A stretch of 23,357 nucleotides of DNA, taken from contig CAYQME010000039.1 of NCBI GenBank assembly GCA_964418645.1, positions 1 through 23,357 of the forward strand, in the 5' to 3' direction. Source of the DNA: JAADHG01 sp964418645 (GTDB lineage: Bacteria > Bacteroidota > Bacteroidia > Flavobacteriales > Flavobacteriaceae). The notes under the pieces are model-generated. The model did no database searches, had not been told where the DNA came from, and saw only the letters and a list, made by a program, of their open reading frames with translations. Position numbers and translations under genes: made by a program. Below, one piece after another: positions 8,548 to 15,674 of the stretch (its first letter is position 1; each line of letters starts with the position of its first letter).

Positions 8548-8577
8548 GTGATATAATAAACAGTAGATAATGTATTT
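8516..8577. repeat. Nested inverted repeats (11-base outer arms, 8-base inner arms)
   Basis: The outer arms AAATACATTAT (8516-8526) and ATAATGTATTT (8567-8577) are perfect reverse complements. Inside them ACTATTAA (8527-8534) and TTAATAGT (8542-8549) are also perfect reverse complements around a 7-base spacer. The outer and inner left arms are directly adjacent. The structure has no T-run on either side that would make it a classical terminator. Confidence 0.5.
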
Positions 8578-8793
8578 TCAAAGTAATTATATATAAAGTT
8601 ATAGTTACTATTAACACACTATAATAAACATCATTTTATTTTAATTTTAAAAAGATAAATGTTATTATAATATTAAATGTGAATAACCTTTATAAATACA
8701 CTTTAATTGTTATATGAAAGAATATATTAAGGACTTACATTTTTATTTAAACCTTTTTTAACACAGAGAAAATGTAATTTAATATTTAAAGCG

Positions 8794-8801
8794 TAGCTTT
8801 G
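8794..8801 (+). promoter_or_regulatory. Bacteroidota -7 promoter element for rnr
   Basis: TAGCTTTG is a full match to TAnnTTTG, 92 bases before the rnr ATG. The predicted transcript would have a leader of about 85 bases. No TTG is visible near -33. Confidence 0.5.
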
Positions 8802-8893
8802 CAAAAACTTAATGCACTGAACTTCACTTTTATTAAGTTTAAAATAACAAGTTCCTATATATCTTAGGAAAAGAATATGATTACAAATAATAA

Positions 8894-11083
8894 ATGAAAA
8901 GAAAGAAAAAAAGGAAATCAAATAACAAGATTTCCAACCTAACAAATACTATCTTAAGTATTTTAAAAAACGAAAGAAATAAATCTTTTAATTACAAACA
9001 AATAGCTGCTAAACTTGGTATAAACGATGCTAGTAGTAGAAATCAAATTATAAAAACTTTACAGCGCTTAAAAGCAAAGCAAGAAATTGAAGAGGAAGAG
9101 CGAGGAAAATTTAAAGCTATTACAACATCAGAGTATTATACTGGAATTTTAGATGTTTCAGCACGAGGAACGGGTTATGTAATTTGTGAAGATTTTGATG
9201 ACGATATTTTTATAGCACCAAACAATATTAATAAAGCTTTACATGGCGACGAAATAGAATTTTATACTTACAAAAGAAGAAAACGTGGAAAATTAGAAGG
9301 CGAAATAACCAAAGTAATTAAACGCGCTAAAACAGAGTATGTAGGTGTTATTCAAATACATAAAAGTTACGCATTTTTAATTGCTGATAACACTAAAATG
9401 TATACTGATATTTTTATCCCTATCAATAAAATTAATAAAGCTGAAGACGGTGATAAAGTATTAGTAAAATTAGAAGACTGGCCAGAAAAAGCAGATTCTC
9501 CTTATGGTAAAGTTATTAAGGTTTTAGGAAAGCCCGGAGAGCACAATACGGAGATTAATTCTATTTTAGCCGAGTATGGCTTACCTTATGAATTTCCACT
9601 TGAAGTAGAAGAATACGCTAATAAAATAGATACCTCTATTAATGAAGCAGAAATAAAAAAGCGTCGAGACATGAGAAAGGTTTTAACCTTTACTATAGAT
9701 CCTAAAGACGCTAAAGATTTTGATGACGCTTTATCTTTTCAAGTATTGAAAAATGGAAATTATGAAATAGGAATCCATATAGCAGATGTTTCATATTATT
9801 TACAAGAAGGTACAGTTTTAGATGATGAAGCTTACGAACGCGCAACGTCTGTTTATTTAGTTGATAGAGTAGTACCAATGCTTCCAGAAGTATTATCTAA
9901 TAATGCCTGTTCTTTAAGACCGCATGAAGAAAAATTCACCTTTTCCACTGTATTTGAAGTAAATGATAAAGCACAAATTAAAAACCAGTGGTTTGGCCGT
10001 ACAGTAACCCATAGTGATGCTCGTTTTTCTTACGAAGAAGCTCAGGAAATTATTGAAACAAAAACAAAAAATATTTCTAAAGAAGTTTCAATTACAGGAA
10101 AGGCATATAAAACCAATCAGACTATTGTTGATGCGGTTTTAAAATTAAATCAACTTGCAAAAATTATGCGTAAACAGCGTATGCAAGCAGGGGCTATATC
10201 GTTTGATAAGGTTGAGGTTAAATTCAACTTAGACAAAAATAGTAATCCTGTTGGAGTATTTTTTAAAACCAGTAAAGACGCTAATAAATTAATAGAGGAG
10301 TTTATGCTTCTAGCAAACAAAAAGGTTGCTGAATTTATTGGTAAACAAAACTCAAAGAAAACGTTTGTATATCGTGTTCATGATGAACCAGACGACCAAA
10401 AACTCGCTGCTTTACAAAATATAGTGAATAAGTTTGGTTATAAACTCAATTTTAAAGACCGAAAAAGCACAACCAGTTCTTTAAATAATTTATTAAAAGA
10501 AGTTAATGGTAAAAAAGAGCAAAATTTAGTAGATACCCTTACTATACGCGCCATGAGCAAGGCGGAGTATACAACACATAATATAGGACATTATGGCCTA
10601 GCGTTTGATTATTATACACATTTTACATCACCAATACGGAGGTATCCAGATGTAATGGTACATCGCTTATTACAATATTATTTAGACGGTAATAAGTCGG
10701 TTAATGAAGATGTTTTTGAAGAAAAATGCTCACACTCGTCAAATATGGAAAACCTAGCCACAAAAGCCGAACGAGATTCTATAAAATATATGCAAGTTAA
10801 ATTTATGCAAGATCATAAAGACCAAGAATTTTCTGGTGTAATATCAGGTGTTACAGATTGGGGAATTTATGTGGAAATTATAGAGAATAAATGCGAAGGT
10901 ATGGTACGTATTCGCGACATTAAAGGCGACTATTATCGCTTTGATCAAGACGAATATGCCCTAGTAGGAGAAACTACAAAGAATACATATCAATTAGGAG
11001 ATGAAGTGATTGTTAAAGTAAAACAAGCTGATTTAGTAAGAAAACATCTAGATTTTACGTTAATAGGTAAGAACGAGGCATAG
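8894..11083 (+). CDS. rnr: Ribonuclease R
   Basis: This 729-residue protein has the full RNase R layout. A basic, Lys-rich N terminus and winged-helix-like segment (about 1-75) is followed by tandem cold-shock/OB domains (about 78-230) and the RNB catalytic domain (about 255-590). A C-terminal S1 domain (about 645-726, SGVISGVTDWGIYVEI) completes it. The metal-binding acidic cluster reads DPKDAKDFDD at 269-278, giving D269, D275, D277 and D278, equivalent to the E. coli RNase R aspartates. The conserved FTSPIRRYPDVMVHRLL of the RNB domain is intact. The enzyme degrades structured RNA 3' to 5'. The DUF2807 gene starts 39 bases downstream with no terminator between, so they may be co-transcribed. 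Confidence 0.96.
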   Translation: MKRKKKRKSNNKISNLTNTILSILKNERNKSFNYKQIAAKLGINDASSRNQIIKTLQRLKAKQEIEEEERGKFKAITTSEYYTGILDVSARGTGYVICEDFDDDIFIAPNNINKALHGDEIEFYTYKRRKRGKLEGEITKVIKRAKTEYVGVIQIHKSYAFLIADNTKMYTDIFIPINKINKAEDGDKVLVKLEDWPEKADSPYGKVIKVLGKPGEHNTEINSILAEYGLPYEFPLEVEEYANKIDTSINEAEIKKRRDMRKVLTFTIDPKDAKDFDDALSFQVLKNGNYEIGIHIADVSYYLQEGTVLDDEAYERATSVYLVDRVVPMLPEVLSNNACSLRPHEEKFTFSTVFEVNDKAQIKNQWFGRTVTHSDARFSYEEAQEIIETKTKNISKEVSITGKAYKTNQTIVDAVLKLNQLAKIMRKQRMQAGAISFDKVEVKFNLDKNSNPVGVFFKTSKDANKLIEEFMLLANKKVAEFIGKQNSKKTFVYRVHDEPDDQKLAALQNIVNKFGYKLNFKDRKSTTSSLNNLLKEVNGKKEQNLVDTLTIRAMSKAEYTTHNIGHYGLAFDYYTHFTSPIRRYPDVMVHRLLQYYLDGNKSVNEDVFEEKCSHSSNMENLATKAERDSIKYMQVKFMQDHKDQEFSGVISGVTDWGIYVEIIENKCEGMVRIRDIKGDYYRFDQDEYALVGETTKNTYQLGDEVIVKVKQADLVRKHLDFTLIGKNEA

Positions 11084-11122
11084 TTCTTGTTATTTACATA
11101 TAAAATTATAAAATAAAATAAA

Positions 11123-11797
11123 ATGAAAAACACGCTAACATTATTCGCTATTCTATTAGCATCGGTTGTAACGGGACAAAATACTATTGAGAAAACAATA
11201 GGAGAGTTTCAAAAATTAAAAGTGTATGATTTAATAGAAGTACAATTGGTTAAATCAAAAGAAAACAAAGTAGTTATTTCTGGTCATAATGCCGACGATG
11301 TTGTTGTTATTAATAAAAACGGAAAGCTAAAAATTAGAATGAAACTTGAAGAAAGTTTTGATGGTAAAAACACAACAGTAACACTATATTATACAAATAT
11401 AGACGTTTTAGATGCTAACGAAGGTGCAATTATTACCTCTAAAAACAAGATAAAACAATTTGAAATAGAACTTAAAGCACAGGAAGGCGCGAGAATAAAC
11501 GTTAATTTAAAGGTTAAAGTTGCTAGTATAAAATCTGTTACCGGAGGTGTTATTGAAACGGTAGGAAAAGCTTTAAAGCAAGATATATTAATAAATACTG
11601 GAGGCGTTTATAAAGGAAAAGAGCTTAAAACAGAAACAACAAAAATTTTAATCAATGCAGCAGGAGAAGCAGATGTTAATGCTTCAGAGTTGGTAGATGT
11701 TAGAATTAGAGCAGGAGGAGATGTATATATTTATGGCAACCCAAAAACAGTTAACAAGAGTCGAGTAATTGGAGGTAGAATAAAGCACATGGATTAA
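11123..11797 (+). CDS. Exported head-GIN domain (DUF2807) protein
   Basis: This 224-residue protein has a signal peptide (MKNTLTLFAILLASVVTGQ). The rest is a repetitive beta-rich fold of the DUF2807/head-GIN type: the opening GEFQKLKVYDLIEVQLVKS corresponds to the usual F..I.v...i.v.l. start, followed by short strand repeats with small residues and Gly turns (TGGVIETVG, NTGGVYKG, NAAGEADVNASELVDVRIRAGGDVYIYGNPKTVN). Such proteins are common in Bacteroidota and are predicted to be periplasmic or surface-exposed parallel beta structures; function is not established. It follows rnr by 39 bases without its own clear promoter. Confidence 0.82.
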   Translation: MKNTLTLFAILLASVVTGQNTIEKTIGEFQKLKVYDLIEVQLVKSKENKVVISGHNADDVVVINKNGKLKIRMKLEESFDGKNTTVTLYYTNIDVLDANEGAIITSKNKIKQFEIELKAQEGARINVNLKVKVASIKSVTGGVIETVGKALKQDILINTGGVYKGKELKTETTKILINAAGEADVNASELVDVRIRAGGDVYIYGNPKTVNKSRVIGGRIKHMD

Positions 11798-11842
11798 TAA
11801 AAGATAGAAGTTAATAATTATAAGAAGTTATACGACATTTAC

Positions 11843-11850
11843 TATATTTG
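11843..11850 (+). promoter_or_regulatory. Bacteroidota -7 promoter element before the LysE-family gene
   Basis: TATATTTG is a full match to TAnnTTTG, 53 bases before the ATG at 11904. A transcript started here would run straight through the 25-base palindrome at 11865-11889. Confidence 0.45.
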
Positions 11851-11864
11851 TTAGACTTCATTTT

Positions 11865-11889
11865 AATGCTGAATATTATATTCAGCATT
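11865..11889 (+). terminator. Palindromic hairpin with T-run between the DUF2807 and LysE-family genes
   Basis: The 12-base arms AATGCTGAATAT (11865-11876) and ATATTCAGCATT (11878-11889) are perfectly complementary around a single base, and the 3' arm runs into TTTTTATT. It may terminate the rnr-DUF2807 transcript. Because a full TAnnTTTG lies upstream and the ATG is only 14 bases downstream, it could instead be an attenuator or operator for the LysE-family gene. Confidence 0.55.
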
Positions 11890-11903
11890 TTTATTAAAGA
11901 ACA

Positions 11904-12575
11904 ATGATAGAAGACATTCAAACAGCAATTCCTTTAGGATTTTTTTTAGCCTTTATGATTGGCCCTGTTTTTTTTGTGCTTCTTGAAACAAGTGTTACTA
12001 AAGGATTTAGAGCAGCAGTTGCGTTTGATTTAGGTGTTATTATAGCAGATGTTTTTTTTATTGGAATAGCATATTTTAGTAGTTACCAACTCTTAGAAAA
12101 CTTAAACAATCAACCAGGATTATTTGTGTTTGGGGGTATGATAATAACCATTTATGGGATTATTATTTTTCTTAAAAAACCAAAGAAAACCACAACAGAA
12201 GCAAGTGAAATACAATTTCCAAAAAACAATTATTTAGGATTATTCATAAAAGGATTTCTTCTTAATTTTATAAATATAGGCGTTTTAGTATTTTGGTTAG
12301 GTGTTATTATTATTACTGGACCAAGCTTAGAAAATGATACCAACCGGTTCTTAGTGTTTTTTGGAACGATGATTTCAGCATATTTCTTAACCGATTTACT
12401 TAAGATACTGCTAGCAAAACAATTAAAAAGAAAACTAACACCAAACCGTATTTTAAAAGTTAAGAAGCTGTTGGGTTTAATATTAATTATTTGTGGGTTT
12501 GTACTCATAGTAAAAGGGTTCTTACCTAAAGACAAACTAAACCCACAAGAGTTTATAGAAGAAATTAGAGAATAA
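11904..12575 (+). CDS. LysE family transporter
   Basis: This 223-residue integral membrane protein has about six hydrophobic segments. The N-terminal signature (GFFLAFMIGPVFFVLLETSVTKGFRAAVAFDLGVIIADVFFIG) is the LysE/RhtB pattern, with the conserved Gly-Pro in the first membrane segment and Gly/Asp in the second. A basic loop with KKPKKTT lies at about 90-100, and a charged C-terminal tail closes the protein. Family members export amino acids or related small molecules; the substrate cannot be read from sequence. The gene has its own promoter-like element and palindrome upstream and ends in a perfect palindromic terminator. Confidence 0.85.
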   Translation: MIEDIQTAIPLGFFLAFMIGPVFFVLLETSVTKGFRAAVAFDLGVIIADVFFIGIAYFSSYQLLENLNNQPGLFVFGGMIITIYGIIIFLKKPKKTTTEASEIQFPKNNYLGLFIKGFLLNFINIGVLVFWLGVIIITGPSLENDTNRFLVFFGTMISAYFLTDLLKILLAKQLKRKLTPNRILKVKKLLGLILIICGFVLIVKGFLPKDKLNPQEFIEEIRE

Positions 12576-12604
12576 AAAAGAGACACAAATTTGTGTCTCT
12601 TTTT
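12575..12604. terminator. Bidirectional terminator shared by the LysE-family gene and tRNA-Cys
   Basis: The 30-base stretch is a perfect palindrome with no unpaired centre. Each half has GAGACACAAA flanked by a run of A's, which reads as a T-run on the exit side in both directions. It begins at the last base of the LysE-family stop codon and ends 5 bases from the 3' end of the opposing tRNA-Cys gene. Confidence 0.85.
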
Positions 12605-12609
12605 GGTTG

Positions 12610-12680
12610 AGGCGTCTAGCGGATTCGAACCGCTGTACAAGGTTTTGCAGACCTCTGCCTAGCCACTCGGCCAAGACGCC
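12610..12680 (-). tRNA. tRNA-Cys (GCA anticodon)
   Basis: On the minus strand the acceptor arms GGCGTCT and AGACGCC pair fully. The D-arm region has GGCCGAGTGGCTAGGC, the anticodon stem GAGGT/ACCTT encloses the loop CTGCAAA with anticodon GCA, and the T-arm reads AGCGGTTCGAATCCGCT. The discriminator base is U, as expected for a cysteine tRNA. The 3' CCA is not encoded (CAA follows). It is the only tRNA in the window. Confidence 0.96.
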
Positions 12681-12695
12681 CTTTTTAATGGACAG

Positions 12696-12703
12696 CAAAT
12701 GTA
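12696..12703 (-). promoter_or_regulatory. Bacteroidota -7 promoter element for tRNA-Cys
   Basis: On the minus strand this reads TACATTTG, a full match to TAnnTTTG, 15 bases before the mature 5' end of the tRNA. This gives a 5' leader of only a few bases for RNase P to remove. Confidence 0.5.
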
Positions 12704-12730
12704 AAAAAAATTAAGTGTTTACCCTACACA

Positions 12731-13096
12731 CTATTGATTTTTTCGTTTTTTGGTTATTTTAATAGTTACCTTTTCCACATCACCACCTATTGGAGGATTT
12801 AACTTAGATATTGCCACAGTTACCTTATTTACCAAGAAACTCTCTTTTAAAATACGATTTATAATTCTATTACAGACGGTTTCAAGTAGTTTAGAAGCTA
12901 TACCCATTTCCTCTTTTACAATAAGATTAAGCAATACATAATCTACAGTGTCGTTTAAATCATCTGAAGCGCTAGAAGCCATTAAATCCGCTTTTACGGC
13001 AACATCAACGCGGTAATCACTACCAATTATCGTTTCTTGGTCTAAACACCCATGATAGGCGTACACTCTAATATTATCAACTTTTATTACCCCCAT
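12731..13096 (-). CDS. folB: Dihydroneopterin aldolase
   Basis: This 121-residue protein has the normal FolB length. The segment VYAYHGCLDQETIIGSDYRVDV contains the catalytic/pterin-binding region with E21. LLETVCNRI carries the conserved pterin-contacting Glu at about E72, and the C-terminal AISKLNPPIGGDVEKVTI has the catalytic Lys at about K98. It cleaves dihydroneopterin to 6-hydroxymethyl-dihydropterin and glycolaldehyde in tetrahydrofolate synthesis. It follows the DoxX-like gene with one base between stop and start, so the two are probably one transcript. No other folate gene is in the window. Confidence 0.93.
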   Translation of the reverse strand: MGVIKVDNIRVYAYHGCLDQETIIGSDYRVDVAVKADLMASSASDDLNDTVDYVLLNLIVKEEMGIASKLLETVCNRIINRILKESFLVNKVTVAISKLNPPIGGDVEKVTIKITKKRKNQ

Positions 13097-13097
13097 T

Positions 13098-13508
13098 TTA
13101 GTTATTAGCTTTTTTTATAAATCGATCCAAGTTAAGAGAGTCTTTGTCAAACATCATCATTAAAAACACCAACAAGACACTTCTAATAAACACATGTTGC
13201 AAATCCCAAATAGGAGATTGTAGTCCCTGACCGAAAGCAACAATTAAAAGCACAAAAGCAAAAAGATAATACACTTGTTTTCTAAATAAACCAATAATTA
13301 ATAAAAGCCCACCCAGAAACTCCACAACAGATGTAAAATATACAGCAGACTTTAAAACAAACTCAGGTAAAAAAGTATCTTCAAAGGGTTTAAAACTATT
13401 ATTATAAACAGCATCAATTCCCCAGGAAAAAACTTTTCCAAAACCTTGCCAAAAGAAAATAAGACCAAGCAACAGCCTCACAAAAACAACAACAAATTGT
13501 ATTCTCAT
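13098..13508 (-). CDS. DoxX-like small membrane protein
   Basis: This 136-residue protein has four predicted membrane segments (about 5-22, 50-75, 78-95 and 105-120). The first contains RLLLGLIFFWQGFGKVF, the DoxX-family opening in which a Gly-rich helix precedes GxGK. The second holds FTSVVEFLGGLLLIIGLF, matching the conserved E-x-x-G-G-x-x-L-x-x-G pattern. The family is loosely linked to respiratory or redox membrane complexes, but the role of this protein is unknown. It is co-directional with and one base upstream of folB. There is no clear TAnnTTTG upstream on this strand. Confidence 0.8.
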   Translation of the reverse strand: MRIQFVVVFVRLLLGLIFFWQGFGKVFSWGIDAVYNNSFKPFEDTFLPEFVLKSAVYFTSVVEFLGGLLLIIGLFRKQVYYLFAFVLLIVAFGQGLQSPIWDLQHVFIRSVLLVFLMMMFDKDSLNLDRFIKKANN

Positions 13509-13547
13509 CTTAATGTTTTTTTGTAAAAATATGAATTAAAAATTATC

Positions 13548-13555
13548 TAGTTTTG
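13548..13555 (+). promoter_or_regulatory. Bacteroidota -7 promoter element for glnS
   Basis: TAGTTTTG fully matches TAnnTTTG, 17 bases before the glnS ATG. A TTTG at 13520-13523 lies upstream at a spacing of 24 bases, slightly longer than usual for a -33 element. Confidence 0.5.
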
Positions 13556-13572
13556 TAGTATATAAATTTATT

Positions 13573-15612
13573 ATGTCTGAAGCAGGGAAATCACTTAATT
13601 TTATTGAGCACATCATAGAAGAAGATTTAGCTAATGGAATGCCCAAAAACAAATTGCGCTTTCGTTTTCCACCAGAACCAAATGGCTATTTGCATATTGG
13701 ACACACGAAAGCCATTGGAATTAGTTTTGGTTTAGGCGAACGATATAACGCTCCCGTAAACCTTCGATTCGACGACACTAACCCAATAAAGGAAGAGCAA
13801 GAATATGTTGATGCTATTAAAAAAGACATTTCCTGGTTGGGCTACAAATGGGCTAAAGAATGCTATTCTTCCGATTATTTTCAAATGCTTTATGATTGGG
13901 CCATTAATATGATTGAAGACGGTAAAGCCTATGTTGATTCTCAATCTAGTGAAATTATAGCCGAACAAAAAGGGACACCCACACAGGTTGGTATCAATAG
14001 CCCTTTTCGCGATAGAATAATAGCCGATAATTTAGACCTATTTAATAGCATGAAAAAAGGTGAGTTTAAAGCGGGCACACATGTATTGCGTGCGAAAATC
14101 GATATGGAAGACCCAAACATGCTAATGCGCGATCCTATTATGTATCGCATCATGCACGCAATACACCACAGAACAGGAGATAATTGGTGTATTTACCCAA
14201 TGTACGACTGGACACATGGCGAAAGCGATTACATTGAGCAGGTGTCACATTCTTTATGCTCTTTAGAATTTAAACCCCACAGAAAGCTCTATAATTGGTT
14301 TAGAGACCAAGTACACCAATACAGCTCTAAAACACTTCCATTAGCCCCAAAACAACGCGAGTTTGCACGTTTAAACTTGAGCTTTACTATTATGAGCAAG
14401 CGTAAGTTGTTAACTTTGGTTGAACAACAAATTGTTTCTGGTTGGGACGACCCGCGGATGCCAACAATTTCAGGATTAAGGCGACGTGGCTATACACCAA
14501 ATTCAATTCGAAAATTTGTAGAAGCGGTTGGAGTTGCTAAAAGAGAAAATATAATAGACGTTTCTCTTTTAGAGTTTTGTGTTAGAGAAGATTTAAACAA
14601 AACAGCAAATCGTGTGATGGCCGTTTTAAATCCAATTAAACTTGTAATTACAAATTATCCAGCAGGCAAAGAGGAATGGCTGGAAGCAGAAAACAACCCG
14701 GAGGATGATAATGCAGGATATAGAAAATTATCATTTTCACGTGAATTGTATATTGAACGAGACGATTTTAAAGAAAATGCTAACAGTAAATATTTTAGAT
14801 TAACACCAGGTAAAGAAGTGCGCTTAAAAAACGCATATATTATTAAGGGAGAGAGTGTTGTTAAAGACGTAGAAGGAAATATTACAGAGATTCACTGTAC
14901 CTATGATGCTAATAGTTTAAGCGGAAGTGGAAGTGAGGCTAGTTTGCGCAAAGTAAAAGGGACACTACATTGGGTATCTATAGAGCATGCAGTAAAAGCA
15001 GAAGTGAGAGCGTATGATAGATTATTTTTAGACGAAGCACCAGATAGCCATCAAGATAAAACGTTTATGGATTTTATTAATCCAAAGTCTTTAACTGTAA
15101 CAAAGGCTTATTTAGAACCAAGTCTAGCTGAAGCAAAACCAGGAGAACGATTTCAATTTCAACGGTTAGGATATTTTAATGTTGATGATGATTCAACCTC
15201 AGAAAAATTAGTGTTTAACAAAACTGTTGGTTTGCGAGATACATGGACTAAGCAAAAGACCAAAATAGAAACCAACCAAAAGCAACCAAAACCACAACAA
15301 CAATCTCAGCGTAAGCCTATTGATGTCATTAAGCAATTAGGGAAAAAGTATACCAATTTACCAGAAGAAAAGCAACAAAAAGTTAAGACTGAAATTCAAG
15401 AATTAGCAAAGAACGTTGCTTATGACGAGTTGCAACCACTATTTGCTACTGCGGTTAAAAAAACAGGAACTCGAATTGCCGCTATGTTAACACTGGGAGT
15501 TTTATTAAAGATCGGGTTTAAGCGGAATGCCGACATTAATGATTTTATTGAAAAAGCTCTAGAAGATAAAAATGAGTTACTGGTTTTAGAGGCGGGAGCT
15601 TTATTAAAATAA
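13573..15612 (+). CDS. glnS: Glutaminyl-tRNA synthetase with C-terminal extension
   Basis: This 679-residue class I synthetase starts with the GlnRS-specific FRFPPEPNGYLHIGHTKAI, with HIGH at 41-44. It has MSKRK (KMSKS equivalent) at 274-278 and the GlnRS catalytic-domain blocks CIYPMYDWTHGESDYIEQVSHSLCSLEF and GWDDPRMPTISGLRRRGYTP. The two-part beta-barrel anticodon-binding region ends at FNKTVGLRDTW around residue 557, where E. coli GlnRS (about 554 residues) ends. A Gln/Pro/Lys-rich linker (about 563-578) then leads to a helical tail of roughly 100 residues. The enzyme charges tRNA-Gln directly. The tail is not clearly YqeY-like, the domain found fused in some GlnRS proteins. Confidence 0.95.
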   Translation: MSEAGKSLNFIEHIIEEDLANGMPKNKLRFRFPPEPNGYLHIGHTKAIGISFGLGERYNAPVNLRFDDTNPIKEEQEYVDAIKKDISWLGYKWAKECYSSDYFQMLYDWAINMIEDGKAYVDSQSSEIIAEQKGTPTQVGINSPFRDRIIADNLDLFNSMKKGEFKAGTHVLRAKIDMEDPNMLMRDPIMYRIMHAIHHRTGDNWCIYPMYDWTHGESDYIEQVSHSLCSLEFKPHRKLYNWFRDQVHQYSSKTLPLAPKQREFARLNLSFTIMSKRKLLTLVEQQIVSGWDDPRMPTISGLRRRGYTPNSIRKFVEAVGVAKRENIIDVSLLEFCVREDLNKTANRVMAVLNPIKLVITNYPAGKEEWLEAENNPEDDNAGYRKLSFSRELYIERDDFKENANSKYFRLTPGKEVRLKNAYIIKGESVVKDVEGNITEIHCTYDANSLSGSGSEASLRKVKGTLHWVSIEHAVKAEVRAYDRLFLDEAPDSHQDKTFMDFINPKSLTVTKAYLEPSLAEAKPGERFQFQRLGYFNVDDDSTSEKLVFNKTVGLRDTWTKQKTKIETNQKQPKPQQQSQRKPIDVIKQLGKKYTNLPEEKQQKVKTEIQELAKNVAYDELQPLFATAVKKTGTRIAAMLTLGVLLKIGFKRNADINDFIEKALEDKNELLVLEAGALLK

Positions 15613-15620
15613 ATTCAATC

Positions 15621-15657
15621 AAAAAAACCTCGAAGTATTTAGCTTCGAGGTTTTTTT
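15621..15657. terminator. Bidirectional intrinsic terminator between glnS and the SPFH gene
   Basis: A 15-base perfect stem (15621-15635 with 15643-15657) contains ACCTCGAAG and CTTCGAGGT around a 7-base loop. It is bounded by seven A's on the left and seven T's on the right, so it can stop transcription from both convergent genes. Confidence 0.9.
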
Positions 15658-15674
15658 AATAAGCAACGATTAAA

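Larger units (their letters stand above)
8175..8893. other. 719-base AT-rich intergenic region between divergent rpiB and rnr
   Basis: This is the only gap over 300 bases in the window. It holds no plausible coding frame and no GC-rich RNA-like structure. Contents seen are five TGTTAAT cores, nested inverted repeats at 8516-8577, a 28-base imperfect palindrome at 8582-8609, one sequence matching the DnaA-box consensus on the minus strand (8678-8686, TTATTCACA), and the rnr promoter at 8794-8801. It separates two outward-facing transcription units, so at minimum it carries both promoters, but it is far longer than the other gaps here. Confidence 0.7.

Noticed and set aside
8678..8686. A sequence reading TTATTCACA on the minus strand, matching the DnaA-box consensus, in an AT-rich gap: possible replication origin
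   Set aside because: Only one good box was found, dnaA is not nearby, and the sampled strand composition has the polarity of a terminus rather than an origin. A single 9-base match is expected by chance.
8727..8945. 72-codon minus-strand frame overlapping the rnr start
   Set aside because: It covers the rnr promoter and coding start, has no recognisable features, and looks like an artefact of low-complexity AT-rich sequence.
12230..12640. 136-codon minus-strand frame overlapping the LysE-family gene, the terminator and the tRNA
   Set aside because: It runs through a terminator and into tRNA-Cys, and lies opposite a clear membrane transporter.
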